A stretch of DNA of 64,000 nucleotides from Adiantum capillus-veneris (taxonomy: Eukaryota > Streptophyta > Polypodiopsida > Polypodiales > Pteridaceae). The notes below the pieces were generated by a model. The model worked only from the letters and a program-made list of their open reading frames with translations. It was not told where the DNA came from and made no database searches. The stretch's first letter is position 1. Each line of letters opens with the position of its first letter. Made by a program: the position numbers and the translations under genes. The DNA is taken from positions 80,117,412-80,181,411 of the forward strand of contig CM043963.1 in the NCBI GenBank assembly GCA_014529385.2. The letters are read 5' to 3'. Positions 48,564 through 59,964 of this stretch are shown here, one piece after another.

Positions 48564-49400
48564 CTCGTGTTCGAGGCACTTACTAGATCAATATCCTTTA
48601 TGCATAGTTAATGGGACCTCCCCAGAGACAAATATACTCGTATGACCTTAGAGTCATCCCGACAGTTAGCGTTGCAGGGTGCTACAGCATGTTGGTATGG
48701 GCAGATGACATCATGGTTTCAGTTACATGGTTTGAGCATGGATAAATTGCCTCTGTTTCAGTACTCCTTGGATGCACCCTCCCTATCTCTTACACGGACA
48801 AAATTAACTAGACTCATACGTCAGGATCTGATTCAACTAGATACCAAGAGCACATGGATATAGCCGACACAGGAGTTGGATACGAAGATGGCTTTCTATA
48901 GAGAGTATCTTCTCCAACTCACGGAGGACGGATTTGCGACTAGGCCCGGATATATGGATACACATTTATTGCATGGGATACGGTAGGCTATTGGCCAGAT
49001 ACGCACATGCTCGCATCAACTTCAGATTGAGATTGGCAGATTTCGAAGAGTACGAGTAGAGGCCAAGATATGTCACTTATGTCGTATAGAGCCAAAGACA
49101 GAGCTACACTACATATGTCACTATCCGGTGTACTATCCATTGTCTGTTCAGAGAGGGTTTTGGACCACTTTCTAGAGACATGAGATACGAGGTGTCTTGG
49201 ATTGTTTTTACTTGAGCTGCGTAGATATAGAGAGATCTTGCTGAGGGGGACAACGAGTCTCAGTGGCAGATCACATAAGTCTCAGAGGCAGATCACATAT
49301 TTCTTTACACCAGCCAATGGGCAGCTAGAGGAGTAGTCGTCACAGCAGATTCCAGATTTCACCCACACCAGAGGTACGACGTTGATCGATCGAGCGATTA
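46983..49400 (+). pseudogene. LINE D RT C-terminal domain, two copies
   Basis: The first copy carries GVVFSGPAFSVRRA, MERPLVSMIS, then ICQLCLIEPETELHHICHC (zinc motif, about 47984) and REITDFFRAG. The second begins near 48335, carries MERPLVSMISRMIRAKASV, a 34-base poly(C) run at the AAPP site, YSLDAPSLSLTRT and ICHLCRIEPKTELHYICH (about 49070). Many stops and frame changes. The catalytic RT core lies upstream of the truncation and is missing. Confidence 0.85.
48527..48560 (+). repeat. Poly(C) run inside LINE D
   Basis: 34 C in a row, replacing the short C-rich codons gcccctcct of other copies. Confidence 0.95.
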
Positions 49401-49625
49401 AGCTAGGGAGATCCAGGCCCCCACGATTGCGGGGGGCCTCACAGCATCGACAGAGGCTGCAATAGAGGATCCGGATCACTCTAGCTCGAGATGCGAGATG
49501 CCTCGTCAGAATACTAACCATGGAGGATATTGATGAGATTCGACATCGACCGATGGGGGATCTCCTCTGAGTTTGATCCACCTACCTTTGCTGTTTGGTA
49601 TCACCCATTGTATCAGCTCTCATAC

Positions 49626-49626
<1 letters not shown>

Positions 49627-49655
<29 letters not shown>
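49627..49655 (+). repeat. Poly(C) run in LINE D 3' region
   Basis: 29 C in a row between the RT end and the conserved 3' end. Confidence 0.95.
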
Positions 49656-49656
<1 letters not shown>

Positions 49657-49767
49657 TTTCAATTCTTTGTACTTTTTTGTACTCAAACATTGTATCAGAT
49701 TCACCACTTGTAACTTTTTGGTCTCATAGGTTACTTTGGCCTTTTGAAGATGTTAATATAACATTTC

Positions 49768-49769
<2 letters not shown>

Positions 49770-49820
<51 letters not shown>
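49770..49820. repeat. (CT)n at LINE D 3' end
   Basis: Directly follows the LINE. To its right tattctccccattgctctacg weakly resembles the LTR sequence that follows (CT)n at 23682. Confidence 0.9.
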
Positions 49821-49822
<2 letters not shown>

Positions 49823-49859
49823 GTATTCTCCCCATTGCTCTACGTGCAACTGGCTCGTA

Positions 49860-51300
49860 GGGCGGTAGATGTAGGCTTTCACCCGAAAACTTTACTTTAA
49901 GTTTACGACACAAAGGAACTTCACGAATAAGCCTGTGATTGGAGCTCAACACTTCAAGACAAACCACGACCTGGCAGCTAGAGCGCTACCAAGCAGACAG
50001 CGACACCCTGTTGGCCCCAAAGACTGGCACCCCTTTCGGTATTTCTTTATTCTTATTACACTCAAGAAAAACCTATAAACTTCTACAAGCTGTCCCACTT
50101 TTATCGGGCTGAAATTCCTCTACTCTAATCCGATTTTGGCAACATAACCACAGTAGAAGTCTCCACAGACAAAATCCCAAGTACACGGTGACTTTCCGCG
50201 CACTTTAGAGCACTTCACAAAACTTGGCGAGAAATTGCAGCACGCTGAATTCTCTGTTTTGTGCTCCGATTCGCGTGTCGATCACTTCTTTGGATAGCCC
50301 TCGAGCTCTCGCACTTGTATGGTCACTTGCCCCTTGAATTAGACGAGATTCCTCGCAGGAAATCTCTCTAAATTGTCGTCTACAATCACCCAATGCTTTC
50401 TCGAGGCTCCCCTGGCAAATAAACGATCCGAACGCTTTCACCTTACCCTCACCAAGCTGTCCAAACCTGTCCATGGCTGAGGTTTTTGACCCAATTTCCC
50501 CAGCATAACGGTGCAAATATCCCTGTAGGTCAACAGTACACGTCAAGGACACTTTCCCTTGCGGTATGGAAGCTTTCCAGTGAGTTGCAAGCCAATTTCA
50601 GCATGCTGTAATTTTCTGTTTGCCACTGTTAGGTGCCTACTACCCTGTACACGCATCCCAAGGCCTTTTCGAGGCTCCCTTGGCGATTCCCTGCAGTTTA
50701 GGTGCAAAACCCTAAACCTCCAGAAAAACACAGCAAGCTGTAATTCTCTATTTTGGACCGTTTTGAGCGGAGCAAGCACGCCTACACGTGTCTCAAGTGC
50801 TCCCGCACGCAATGGGACAGTTCCCTTGTAAATCGGACGAGTTTTCACGCGAGAAAACTCTCCGTTTTTGCATTCCTACGTGATGGAACTGTGCGTACCT
50901 GAAGGGGATTAGCAATTAGCTAATCCGGTTCCTGTACAGAAGGCGTTTGCCTTGGCAAACGCGCATAAACCCACCCCCAAAACTGTACATGGTCATCTGA
51001 GAAGCCCAACTAGTGGGGCATTACCATATGTTCAAAGGGGAGAGAGAGATGCGCGAGAGAAAATCGTCGCGCTACATAGAGCAAGGGAGAAGGCAAGCTT
51101 TCCAATAAAGCTGTGATCACCTGCACCCACTACTCACACACACTGTAGCACACTAATGGGCAAAAATCAGCCCCCTCTCTTGAAACGGGTGTCCCCTCTT
51201 GCTGATGCTTCTGGCAGATGCATTTGGAGCCACCATGTGTCCAGTTTGCCTCTTTTGAGTTAATTTCCTAGTACCCACCAACTTATAAGTGTAGCGAGGG
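49860..51300 (-). repeat. Gypsy LTR and leader remnant
   Basis: In reverse it parallels 58900-59870: the AAATACCGAAAG motif with GGGGCCAA (50013-50050), cagcttgta near 50080, agaattcagcgtgctg near 50240, and a hairpin ggattagc-N5-gctaatcc at 50907-50927. No coding part is attached, so it is a solo or truncated LTR. Exact ends are uncertain. Confidence 0.65.
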
Positions 51301-51318
51301 GCCTAGATGACTTTGAAC

Positions 51319-51817
51319 CATAGTGACATAAAAACCCGTTTCAGCCCTCTGAAATCTCGAAACGGCGAAACAGCCGAAACGTTTCGGCGAAACGAGTTGA
51401 TTTTCTTGTTTTTAGCCCCCTTTTGACCAATTAACCTCAAAATTACCCGTTTGGGTATTTTTAAGCGATGCACAAAGGCTGCCTCAAAAATCTACATGGC
51501 CGTCTCAAAAAATCCATAGATTTTTTTACCCTAACGCACATCGAATAATCTCTCTCTCTCTCTCTCTTTGAACCTTACACGTCAGCCTGGCCCCCTCGTC
51601 TTTACATGTATATTGTTGCAGTTGGGTGCCGACTTACCTTGTTCACTCGTGACTAAAGTCTCACATCCAAATTTTGGTATTTCACATGTCTTGACAGGTG
51701 AAATATACACGTAAAACGAAACCTGTGTTTCGCTTTCTTTGAGCTTTGAAATGAAACGTTTCAGAAACTTCGAAACCCCGAAACGCACGAAACCCCGAAA
51801 TGTTTCATGTCACACTG
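51319..51817. mobile_element. hAT-like MITE 2
   Basis: 499 bases with ends CATAGTGACAT and (complement) CAGTGTGACAT, flanked by the 8-base duplication CTTTGAAC (51311-51318 and 51818-51825). Rich in cgaaac and gtttcg. No transposase. Same family as 21307-21685. Confidence 0.85.
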
Positions 51818-52299
51818 CTTTGAACTGAGCCTAGACACCCTTTTACTGTTCGGATTCCAGTGCCGATTGGCCCGACCAACTCGTGGTGACCTGCCCTTCC
51901 CGAATGCGGGTGAAACTCTCGGCCGTCGGCTGTTTCACATTGGCCATACAATGTCCGGCCATTTGCAACTTCAAAAAGAGGGTCCCAAAGATTAAACAAA
52001 AATCATCGGAAAGAAACCAACAACTCAAGTTAGCAATTGCCATGTCCTCGTGACACTATGCTTCTGCATCGTCGACTTTAACATACTGTTGTTCCAAGAG
52101 CTTGACTTTAAGGTGGTTCTTCGGCTTGGGAAGCATCATGTCATGACAGATTACCTCTCTCGAGTGAAAACAGGTAGGAAGCTTTAGGAATTGAGGATGA
52201 TTTCCCCTAGTAGTTGTTTGTTCAAGGTGGACAATACTCCCAAATGGTATAATGATGTCTTACACTTCCTTTCTATTGGCATGTACCTTGACAATGCTT
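51818..52299. other. Mixed remnants
   Basis: 52057-52085 (gcttctgcatcgtcgacttt) matches the last bases of the 23424-type LTR. The rest is unassigned. Confidence 0.4.
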
Positions 52300-53297
52300 C
52301 CCCATTGCAAAAGCAAGGGTGCTATTGAAGTCAAAGCCCTTTACTTTTTTTGGTTGCCAAATGTACAATGCTAGTCTAGATGGCGTCTTACGCAGGTGTG
52401 CTCCCCCTCATGAAGAACAAAGTATTCTCGAGGATGCCCACAACGGTCCAACTGGTGGTCACTGTCCTGGTCATATTATTGCACAGAGAGTCTTGCACAG
52501 ATGGTGGCCATATCTTTTAAAGATGTTGTTGTCCATGTCAAGACATGTGATGTTTTCCAATCGGAAGCCAACCGTCCTCTACATGTGTCAATGGCTAGGA
52601 TTTTGTATGTCATTTTAGTCTAACAGCCCAACCAGGGAACCATCCGATTGCCATTGACTATGCTACCAAACAAACGGAGGTAGCAGCCACCACCAACTAC
52701 TCTACCGCAACAGTGGCTAGGTTTCTCTATGGAAATATCTTCAGCAGGTTTGGTTGTCCTCTAGAGATAAATAGTGATCGAGGCAAGTAGTTCATCAATG
52801 AGCTGATGTCTAGCTTGCTCTCCAGCTACAAGATTTCCACCGCAAATTGTGCTCGTACTATCTGAGGGAAAATGGGCAGGCTGAAAGAACCAAGTGTTTA
52901 ATTGCTTTACTAAGAAAGACCTATCATCTACACCCGACAAATTGGGGACACACTATTCTAGGCACTACATGGGCGTATCATGTAGTTTTCAAAGAAACCA
53001 CTCAACACACCCCATTCCAATTAGCTTTTTGTCGTGAGGCTCTTGCTCCATTTGAATTCAACTCAAGTTCTCCGCGGGTTGGCACAATGCGTGTGGATGG
53101 TGGCTTATAGTTTGCACATCCATCTCGCCTTGCTCTGCTTGAGGTATTTAGATTGTTAGCCACACACTCTTCAAGCTAAACAACTTCGTCAGAAGGCATG
53201 GCATGATTGTCATTTACAAACTCCGAGGTTTGATAACGGGTCTTTATGCTGTTATATCGGGCAAGATACCAAGAGAAAGCCAAAAAACTAGTTCCGC
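52300..53297 (+). pseudogene. Gypsy integrase remnant
   Basis: HNGPTGGHCPGHIIAQRVL with RWWPYL (about 52440-52510) is the integrase zinc-binding start. SRFGCPLEINSDRG (about 52740, second catalytic Asp) lies in another frame. ENGQAERT with the Glu and WAYHVVFKETTQHTPFQL (about 52870-53030) forms the core end. At least three frame changes and several stops are needed. It is cut off by the MVITRSG LTR at 53298. Confidence 0.8.
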
Positions 53298-54095
53298 TGT
53301 CACGTGCACATCTAGCCCTATGTGTACGTGGACAAGCTACTTCATGACAGGGGTTCAGATAGCCTAGCTTAGGAAGTGATCTGGCACTTTTGTGAGTCTG
53401 TTCGCAGACCGTGCATGCCTAGGCACTTAGAGTAGATGCATATCCTCTGGTTGCACACAGCATGACCAACAGATTTCAGTCAGAACCCATCGGGAGCATT
53501 ATTACAGTGCATAGACCTATTTTCCCTATTTTAGCCAATTTTCACTTATTATTTTTAAGTGACTTTTGTTGGGAACTTGGTAGAGCAATTTGACTTAGCC
53601 AATATATAAGGAAACCTAGTGCTAGCACAATCTGGCAGAAAAGGCAGCAGGAACCGCATATTCAACAGGCACCTTCTCAGTAGGACCCCCACAGGACACC
53701 TAGCATTTTTGGAGCAGGACACCTAGCGTTTTCTGCATCAGCAACCTAGCGTTTTCAGCAGTGCAAATCAGCCCTAGCGTTTTGCATTTGCAGGACAACC
53801 CGGCAATAGCAGTACAGCAGAAACACTAGCATTTTTGCAACAGAACCCAGAACCAGCCCTAGCGTTTTTGGATCAGCAAGCAAGCTTAGCGTTTTGCAGA
53901 TTCATCGCGACAGAACTCAGATCTAGACCAACAGAAGCCTAGCGTTTTTGCAGCAGACCCCCATTCAGCCCTAGCATTTTTGATTTGCAGATCAGCCTCG
54001 GCATTTTGCAGATCTACCGCGACGGAATCTCAAGATAGACCAGCGTTTTCAGTTTTCAGTAGTTAGATCCCGCAGAAGAAGTCCCGAACCTCGTA
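53298..54095 (+). repeat. Truncated 5' LTR of copy 3
   Basis: TGTCACGTGCACATC start as at 55749. About eleven units with the core cctagcgtttt lie between 53699 and 54045. It jumps directly to leader repeats at about 54095. Confidence 0.8.
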
Positions 54096-54162
54096 CCTCA
54101 AGAACCCAAGACCCACAAGAACCCAAGTTCCTCGTGAACTTAAGAACCCACGACTTCAGTGG

Positions 54163-55737
54163 ATGGTCATCACCCGAAGCGGAATGGATACTTCGCATGG
54201 AGGTGGTGAGCATGGCAGTGGCGAAGAAGAATTTTCCCCACCAGGAGGTTTTTCCGACCCTCCCCCTTCCCCATCTACGCCAAGGATTGCACTAACTCCT
54301 ATGGAGGCTTTCAATAAGATGATGATGGATAGGAAGTTAGAACGCGAAGCAAGAAAAGCAGAAAGAAAGGCAGAACACAAAGAAAGAATGGTAGCCATAG
54401 GGCGTGAGCGCGAGCAAGCACGCTTGGCGGCCGAAGAAATACAAGCAGAAATGGATGGCGAGCACCAAGAAAGAAAAGTAGAATTGGCTGGCGAGCGCGA
54501 AGAAAGTCCGTTATCCTTTGAGCGTGAGCATGAGCAAGCGTGCTTGGAAGCCGAACAGAGAGCCCAACACATGCAAGAGTTGTTCCGACTCTTTTCTCAT
54601 GTGCAGGCACAGATTGCAAAGGATCAGGAGACGGAGACTCTCTCAGTCTCTTCTTTTCCAAAGCACGACACACATGATTTGCTTGATAATGATGAGCATG
54701 ATAATTTGCATGATCAAGATGTGATTATTTACAAGCATGATGATTTGCACGATGGAGATGTGATTATTCACGAGCATGATGAATTTCAGGATAAAGATGT
54801 GATTGTTCACAAGGATGATGGTTTAGTTGATACTTTTTCTAGTGAAGCTAACCTTATTGTAGTTTCGATCAATCACGACGAACCGATCTTGGCTCTCGAG
54901 TTGAGGTCCAAAGAACCCCCTCAGGAAGTTTCGATCCCTCACGAAGAACAGATCTTGGCTCTCGAGTTGAGATCCAAAGAACCCCCACAGGAAGTATTAT
55001 GTGTTCGAATGATTAGTCAACACGCATTGTTCGAGTGTTTCATTCGTGATGCTTTCCTGTATTTTAGTCACCGTCCTTATGTGATCCCATTTCATAGACA
55101 TGCCATATTGTACGATGGACACGTTGCACTCATGAATGAGCACGGATGTATGCGGATTACTCATGAAAAGATGAAATGTTTGCACCCAAGGAAGTCATAT
55201 CCCATGTCTCTTACTTGGCATAACACAGTATTCGAAAGAGCACAAGAAGGATTGAGCATCAAGCATCGGCATTTCCATTGTGTTTTGCCACAATTGATTG
55301 ATTTAGATTAGAAAGTCAAGATTCGACCCAATTGTTTGCGTGTGTTTGATGAACGGTTTGGCACTGCGTCACTTTGTTCATCTGCATTGCATGCACAGTC
55401 TTTAAAGGAGATTAGAATTTTTCTGGTCACTTTACATGGAATGGGTATGTTCATGTTTTTGTGTTGCAAGTGGTTTCAGGAATTTTTATCCTTGGAGATT
55501 CTTGAAGAAGGTAGATGCATGACTATAGAGGAAGTTGAAGCATTGAAGAAGCCACATATGACTTTGTGTCGATTTCGGTGCGGGCCAAAGAAGCAAGCGT
55601 TGCAGACCTTTATGAAGTTCAAGTATCGCATGACCCATGCATCAGAGTGGGCCGGCGAAGAGTCCTTTCTAGGATTCCAGACGTTGTTGGCGATTTCCCT
55701 CGACGCCATACAGTTCGGTACCAGTACCTCACTTTGA
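54163..55737 (+). pseudogene. MVITRSG protein, copy 3 (one in-frame stop)
   Basis: 525 codons from ATG to the TGA before the purine tract, with a single TAG at 55309-55311 where copy 1 has Gln. N-terminal MVITRSGMDTS; a Pro-rich part (PPSPSTPRIALTP); a long Arg/Glu/Ala helix about residues 60-145; a His/Asp repeat part about 165-225 (LHDGDVIIHEHDEFQDKD); a twice-repeated ILALELRSKEPPQEV; then the conserved C-terminal part ending QFGTSTSL. The helix is longer and the His/Asp part shorter than in copy 1. No known domain is recognised. Confidence 0.72.
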
Positions 55738-55748
55738 AAAGGAGGGGA

Positions 55749-57066
55749 TGTCACGTGCACATCTAACCCTATGTGTACGTAGACAAGCTACTTCATGACA
55801 GGGGTTCAGATAGCCTAGCTTAGGAAGTGATCTGGCACTTTTGTGAGACTCTTCGCAGACCGTGCAAGCCCAGGCACTTAGAGTAGATGCATATCCTCTA
55901 GTTGCACACAGCATGACCATCAGATTTTAGTCAGAACCCATCAGGAGCATTTTTATAGTGCATAGACCTATTTTCCCTATTTTTAGCCAATTTTCACTTA
56001 TTATTTTTAAGTGACTTTTGTTGGGAACTGGGTAGGGCAATTTGACTAAGCCAATATATAAGGAAACCTAGCGCTAGCACAATCTGGCAGAAGAGGTAGC
56101 AGGAATCTCATGTTCAACAGACACCTTCTCAGCAGGACCCCCACAGGACACCTAGCGTTTTTGGACCAAGACACCTAGCGTTTTCTAGCATCAGCAACCT
56201 AGCGTTTTCAGTAGTGCAAATCAGCCCTAGCGTTTTGCATTTGTAGGACAACCCGGCAACAGCAGGACAACAGAAACACTAGCGTTTTTGCAACAGAACC
56301 CAGAACCAGCCCTAGCGCTTTTGGATCAGCAAGAAAGCTTAGCGTTTTGCAGATTCATCGCGACAGAACTCAGATCTAGACCAACAGAAGCCTAGCGTTT
56401 TTGCAGCAGACCCCCATTCAGCCCTGGCGTTTTTTATTTGTAGATCAACCTCGGCATTTTGCGGATCTACCGCGACGGGATCTCAGATAGACCAGCGTTT
56501 TCAGTTTCAGCAGCTAGATCCCGCAGTAGAAGTCCCGAACCTCGCTGATCTCACCTTCCTGCAGCAGATCCTCGCCGCACGGTCAGATCCGTCGAAGTTT
56601 GCAGTTTCAGCCCGGAAAACGCAGATTTCAGCCTCTGCGTTTTCAGCGTGTCATCGTCGCATAGTCGTCATCGACATAGAGTGAGAATTCAACAGATAAA
56701 GATTTGCAGATTTCAGCACTTAGTGTTTTCAGATTTCAGCATGTCGTCGTCGTCCTCATCATCTCGACATCGTCGGCAAGTCCAAGCATTGTAGAGATTT
56801 GTGCAATCAATAGTAGACCGCTCTCGCTATAGAGAGTGGGGCCTTCGGAGGAGGGTTCGACAACATTCTGGTGTCGTATTCTTCTCTCTCTATCTCTCAG
56901 TCTCATGCACCTTCATTCACATTGTTCACCACTTTGTTTGTGTCCATTGCACTCTCTCACTAAAGAAACGGAAGGCTCTCCCTTTCGTAAGTAAAAGGAA
57001 CCTTGAGCACAGTTTGGAGCACTCATCTTGAGCAAAGTTCAACATTCACTTCCACTGCACCTTACA
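55749..57066 (+). repeat. Full LTR of copy 3
   Basis: 1318 bases from TGTCACGTGCAC to CACCTTACA. A possible TATA element (ccaatatataagg, about 56062) precedes the cctagcgtttt units. The primer-site-like tcgtatcagagc at 57068-57079 follows. Confidence 0.82.
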
Positions 57067-57624
57067 TTCGTATCAGAGCTTTGGCAGTGTTCTGTATCAC
57101 TCAAGGAAAGAACCATAGAGTTTGTTTTTTGCTTGTTGCGGTCACACGTAACCCAAGTCCTCTTGGGCGTGTCGATTCCTAATCGTGTTTTTGCAGAGTG
57201 ACAGGAACCCAAGAAAGAAGGGCTTGTCCAGCCTCCCCTTGTTTCCCTTTTCACTCATTGAGAGCGGACCGTGCACTTAGCGGCCGGCCAATCGACGTGA
57301 GGTGGGAAAAAGAAACCTTGGTGTGAGCGCAAGGCCGCCAAGGGGTGCGCCCGCGGGAAAGGGAAGAGCTCGGGTAAAGAGAAGATCCTTCTCTAACACA
57401 GATTGCAAGCGAAAGAAGAACGTCAAGAACCTCAAGACTCCATAACCTCAAGACTCTAGAACCTCAAGAACCCAAGACCCACAAGAACCCAAGTTCCTCG
57501 TGAACTTAAAGAACCTACGACTTCAGTGGATGGTCATCACCCGAAGCGGAATGGATACTTCGCATGGCAGTGGCGAAGAAGAACTTTCCCCACTAGGAGG
57601 TTTTTCCGACCTTTCCCCTTCCCC
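57067..57624 (+). other. Second leader and start of a second MVITRSG ORF
   Basis: Repeats the leader seen in the other copies, then ATG at 57530 with about 30 codons of the MVITRSG N-terminus (with a deletion), and ends in mid-gene at the cttccccttcccc stretch. Confidence 0.75.
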
Positions 57625-58095
57625 AGGCACCTTCTTAGCAGGACCCCCACAAGACACTTAGCGTTTTTGGAGCAGGACACCTAGCATTTTCTTCATCAGC
57701 AACCTAGCGTTTTCAACAGTGCAAATCAGCCCTAGCGTTTTGCATCTGCAGGACAACCCGACAACAGCAGGACAACAGAAACACTAGCGTTTTTGCAACA
57801 GAACCCAGAACCAGTCCTAGCGTTTTTGGATCAGCAAGCATTGCGACAAAACTCAGATCTAGACCAGCAAAAGCCTAGCGTTTTTGCAGCAGACCCCCAT
57901 TCAGCTGTAGGGTTTTTGATTTGCAGATCAGCCTTGGCGTTTTGCAGATCTACCGCGATGGAATCTCAAGATAGACCAACGTTTTCAGTTTTCAGCAGTT
58001 AGATCCCGCAGTAGAAGTCCCGAACCTCGTAGATCTCACCTTCCCGCAGCAGATCCTCGCCGCACGGTCAGATCCGTCGAAGTCTGCAGTTTTCA
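57625..58095 (+). repeat. Internal LTR piece
   Basis: Matches about 53668-54095 and the continuing LTR at 56110-56605. Neither LTR end is present. Confidence 0.75.
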
Positions 58096-58746
58096 GGCAC
58101 CTCATATTATCGTACTGTCTGATGATCAAAACATCTTTATTAAAGAGTCTCTGATGACATTGAAGTAGTTTTCGATACATTCCATCCTAACTTGCACTAT
58201 GCATTTGGTGAGTGCCTTTGAGAGTATTCAGTGCTTCTGCTAGGGAATGAATAGCCCAACGTTCATTGTTAAGTACTTAAGTCAAACTGCTATAGGAAAT
58301 TAGGTGGTTTACCTCTCTGGATTACAGAAGAATGTAGTTCAGAGAAAGATGGATTTGAGGATGGCTTGGTGATGATTGTGAATGAGTCAATGACACCAGC
58401 GTGTGACTACTATCTATCCTTTTTGTTGATTTCTTTCTTATTATCTATTTACTTTCACTTTTTGGAAACACCCCTCGGGAAATCTAACTGCCCTGCATTG
58501 CATAGCTAGTGTGGAACTGTCCAGAGGGAGTCCAGGCCTGAGGGCAAGAGAGCACTAAGGTTGGACAAGGACTATGGTTAGCCAAGTGGGGTCATTGACT
58601 AGCCAAAGTGGAATCCTTTGCTACAGAGGCTACATTTCAGTTCTGGATGTGGCCGCAGTGTACAAAGAGGGTCGGATGACCTAGAAAGATACAATGGCAG
58701 CATCTCCTAAAATTTAGGGAACTGCTATTTTGGGACCTGAAAATGT
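58096..58746. other. Sequence without recognisable gene
   Basis: No element or gene family recognised. This may be unoccupied intron or intergenic sequence. Confidence 0.4.
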
Positions 58747-59964
58747 GTTGACGTCATTATCTCCGGAATGACAAGGGGAACATTTTCTTACTCTGCCGTG
58801 AAGTCAACTGGGCAACCGGTTGGGAGATTTTTAGGCGGCAACCCCGAAATGGAAAAATGCTTGTAAATGTGCCAAGTGGCACATTCTGGTGCACTTGCCT
58901 CATGCAACAAGAAGTGGTGCTGAATTTAGGAGTGGGAGAGCCTCATTTTCAGTTTTGTCACAGGTTAAGAGCTATGGAGTGCTTGCTTTCCCTCTTATGC
59001 ACAGTGCGGTGCCAGGAGTGATGCCCTGCACGCTACGCAGTGCCCTCTCTCTCCCCTTTGGCAGTATGTTATGCCCCTCTAGTGGGCTCTTCATTTGACC
59101 AATGTACAGTTGTGTGGGTTCATGCGCGATTGCCGAGGCAAGAGCCTCTTGCACAGGTACTGGATTAGCTAGCGGCTAATCCCCCGCAGGTACAGGTGAA
59201 TTCGGAGAGGTTTCACGCCAGAAATCTCGTCCGATTCAAAGGGCAAGTAGCCCTACAGGTGCGGGAGCTGGAGGACTTGCTACGGATGCGACCGGCACGC
59301 GAAACGGAGCCCGAAACAGTAAATTACAGCCTGCTGTGTATTTTTGCAGGTTTAGGGTTTTGGCCCTAAACGGACCCTAATACCCCTAGGAGGTTCGGGG
59401 ACGCAAGGGGACCGCTGTACAGGTGATCTGGCGCATTTTCAGGGCTGAAAACAGAGAATTCAGCGTGCTGCAGATTCTCGCCAGGTTTTGCAAAGTGCCC
59501 GTATGCGTCGGGAAAGTCTGTCAATGCGTGGGAATACTGACTGTGAAGGGTCCTAGTATAGTTATGCTACCGAAATCAGGCCGGAACAGTTGAAATTCAG
59601 CCAAGTTTGTGCGGGGCAGCTTGTAGGGATCCACAGCATTTATTCCCTATTTTAAAGAATAAAGAAATACCGAAAGGGGCGCCTAAGTTAGGGGCCAATC
59701 TGGTGTCTGTCTTCTCATACAGGTGCATTCTAGCATCTGTATCCCATTTCCCCTCTCTTGTGTCACTATAGCGCAGGTATAATAGACGACTAATAATGGG
59801 TGAAAGCTAAATCAAGGTTTGAAGTAAAGTCTACCGCCCTTTTTGGATTGAACAGGCCGGTTTCATGGTTCCATCGACGGGATTAAATCACTTTTTCCCA
59901 TAGAAGTGAGCCTTGGTCAGTTTTGGGCTTGAAGACACAGGGATCATAGACCAGACACAGTGAA
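58747..59964 (+). repeat. Putative Gypsy 5' LTR and leader
   Basis: Starts TGTTGACGTC. It contains the hairpin ggattagc-N5-gctaatcc (59163-59183) and the AATACCGAAAGGGG...GGGGCCAA motif (59668-59699), both also in the 49860-51300 remnant. No clear primer site was seen, so the LTR end is not fixed. Confidence 0.55.

Larger units (their letters stand above)
46980..49769 (+). mobile_element. LINE D, 5'-truncated with internal tandem duplication
   Basis: Starts within the RT protein (RHLDALYTFAHDSGLSVN) and reaches the family 3' end (ccttttgaagatgttaatat) at 49740-49769, directly followed by (CT)n. The segment 47300-48330 is repeated at 48335-49300. Both copies are the RT C-terminal domain. Confidence 0.85.
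53298..58095 (+). mobile_element. MVITRSG-family element, copy 3, rearranged
   Basis: Plus-strand order: LTR part (53298 to about 54095), leader repeats, ORF (54163-55737), purine tract, full LTR (55749-57066), primer site, leader and the first bases of a second ORF (57068 to about 57624), then an LTR piece (about 57625-58095). The first LTR lacks its 3' third and primer site. The arrangement suggests recombination between tandem or neighbouring copies. Confidence 0.8.

Noticed and set aside
53690-54050. Regularly repeated short motif that could suggest a CRISPR array
   Set aside because: Units are degenerate, spacing is irregular, no cas genes are present and the same units lie inside eukaryotic LTRs.
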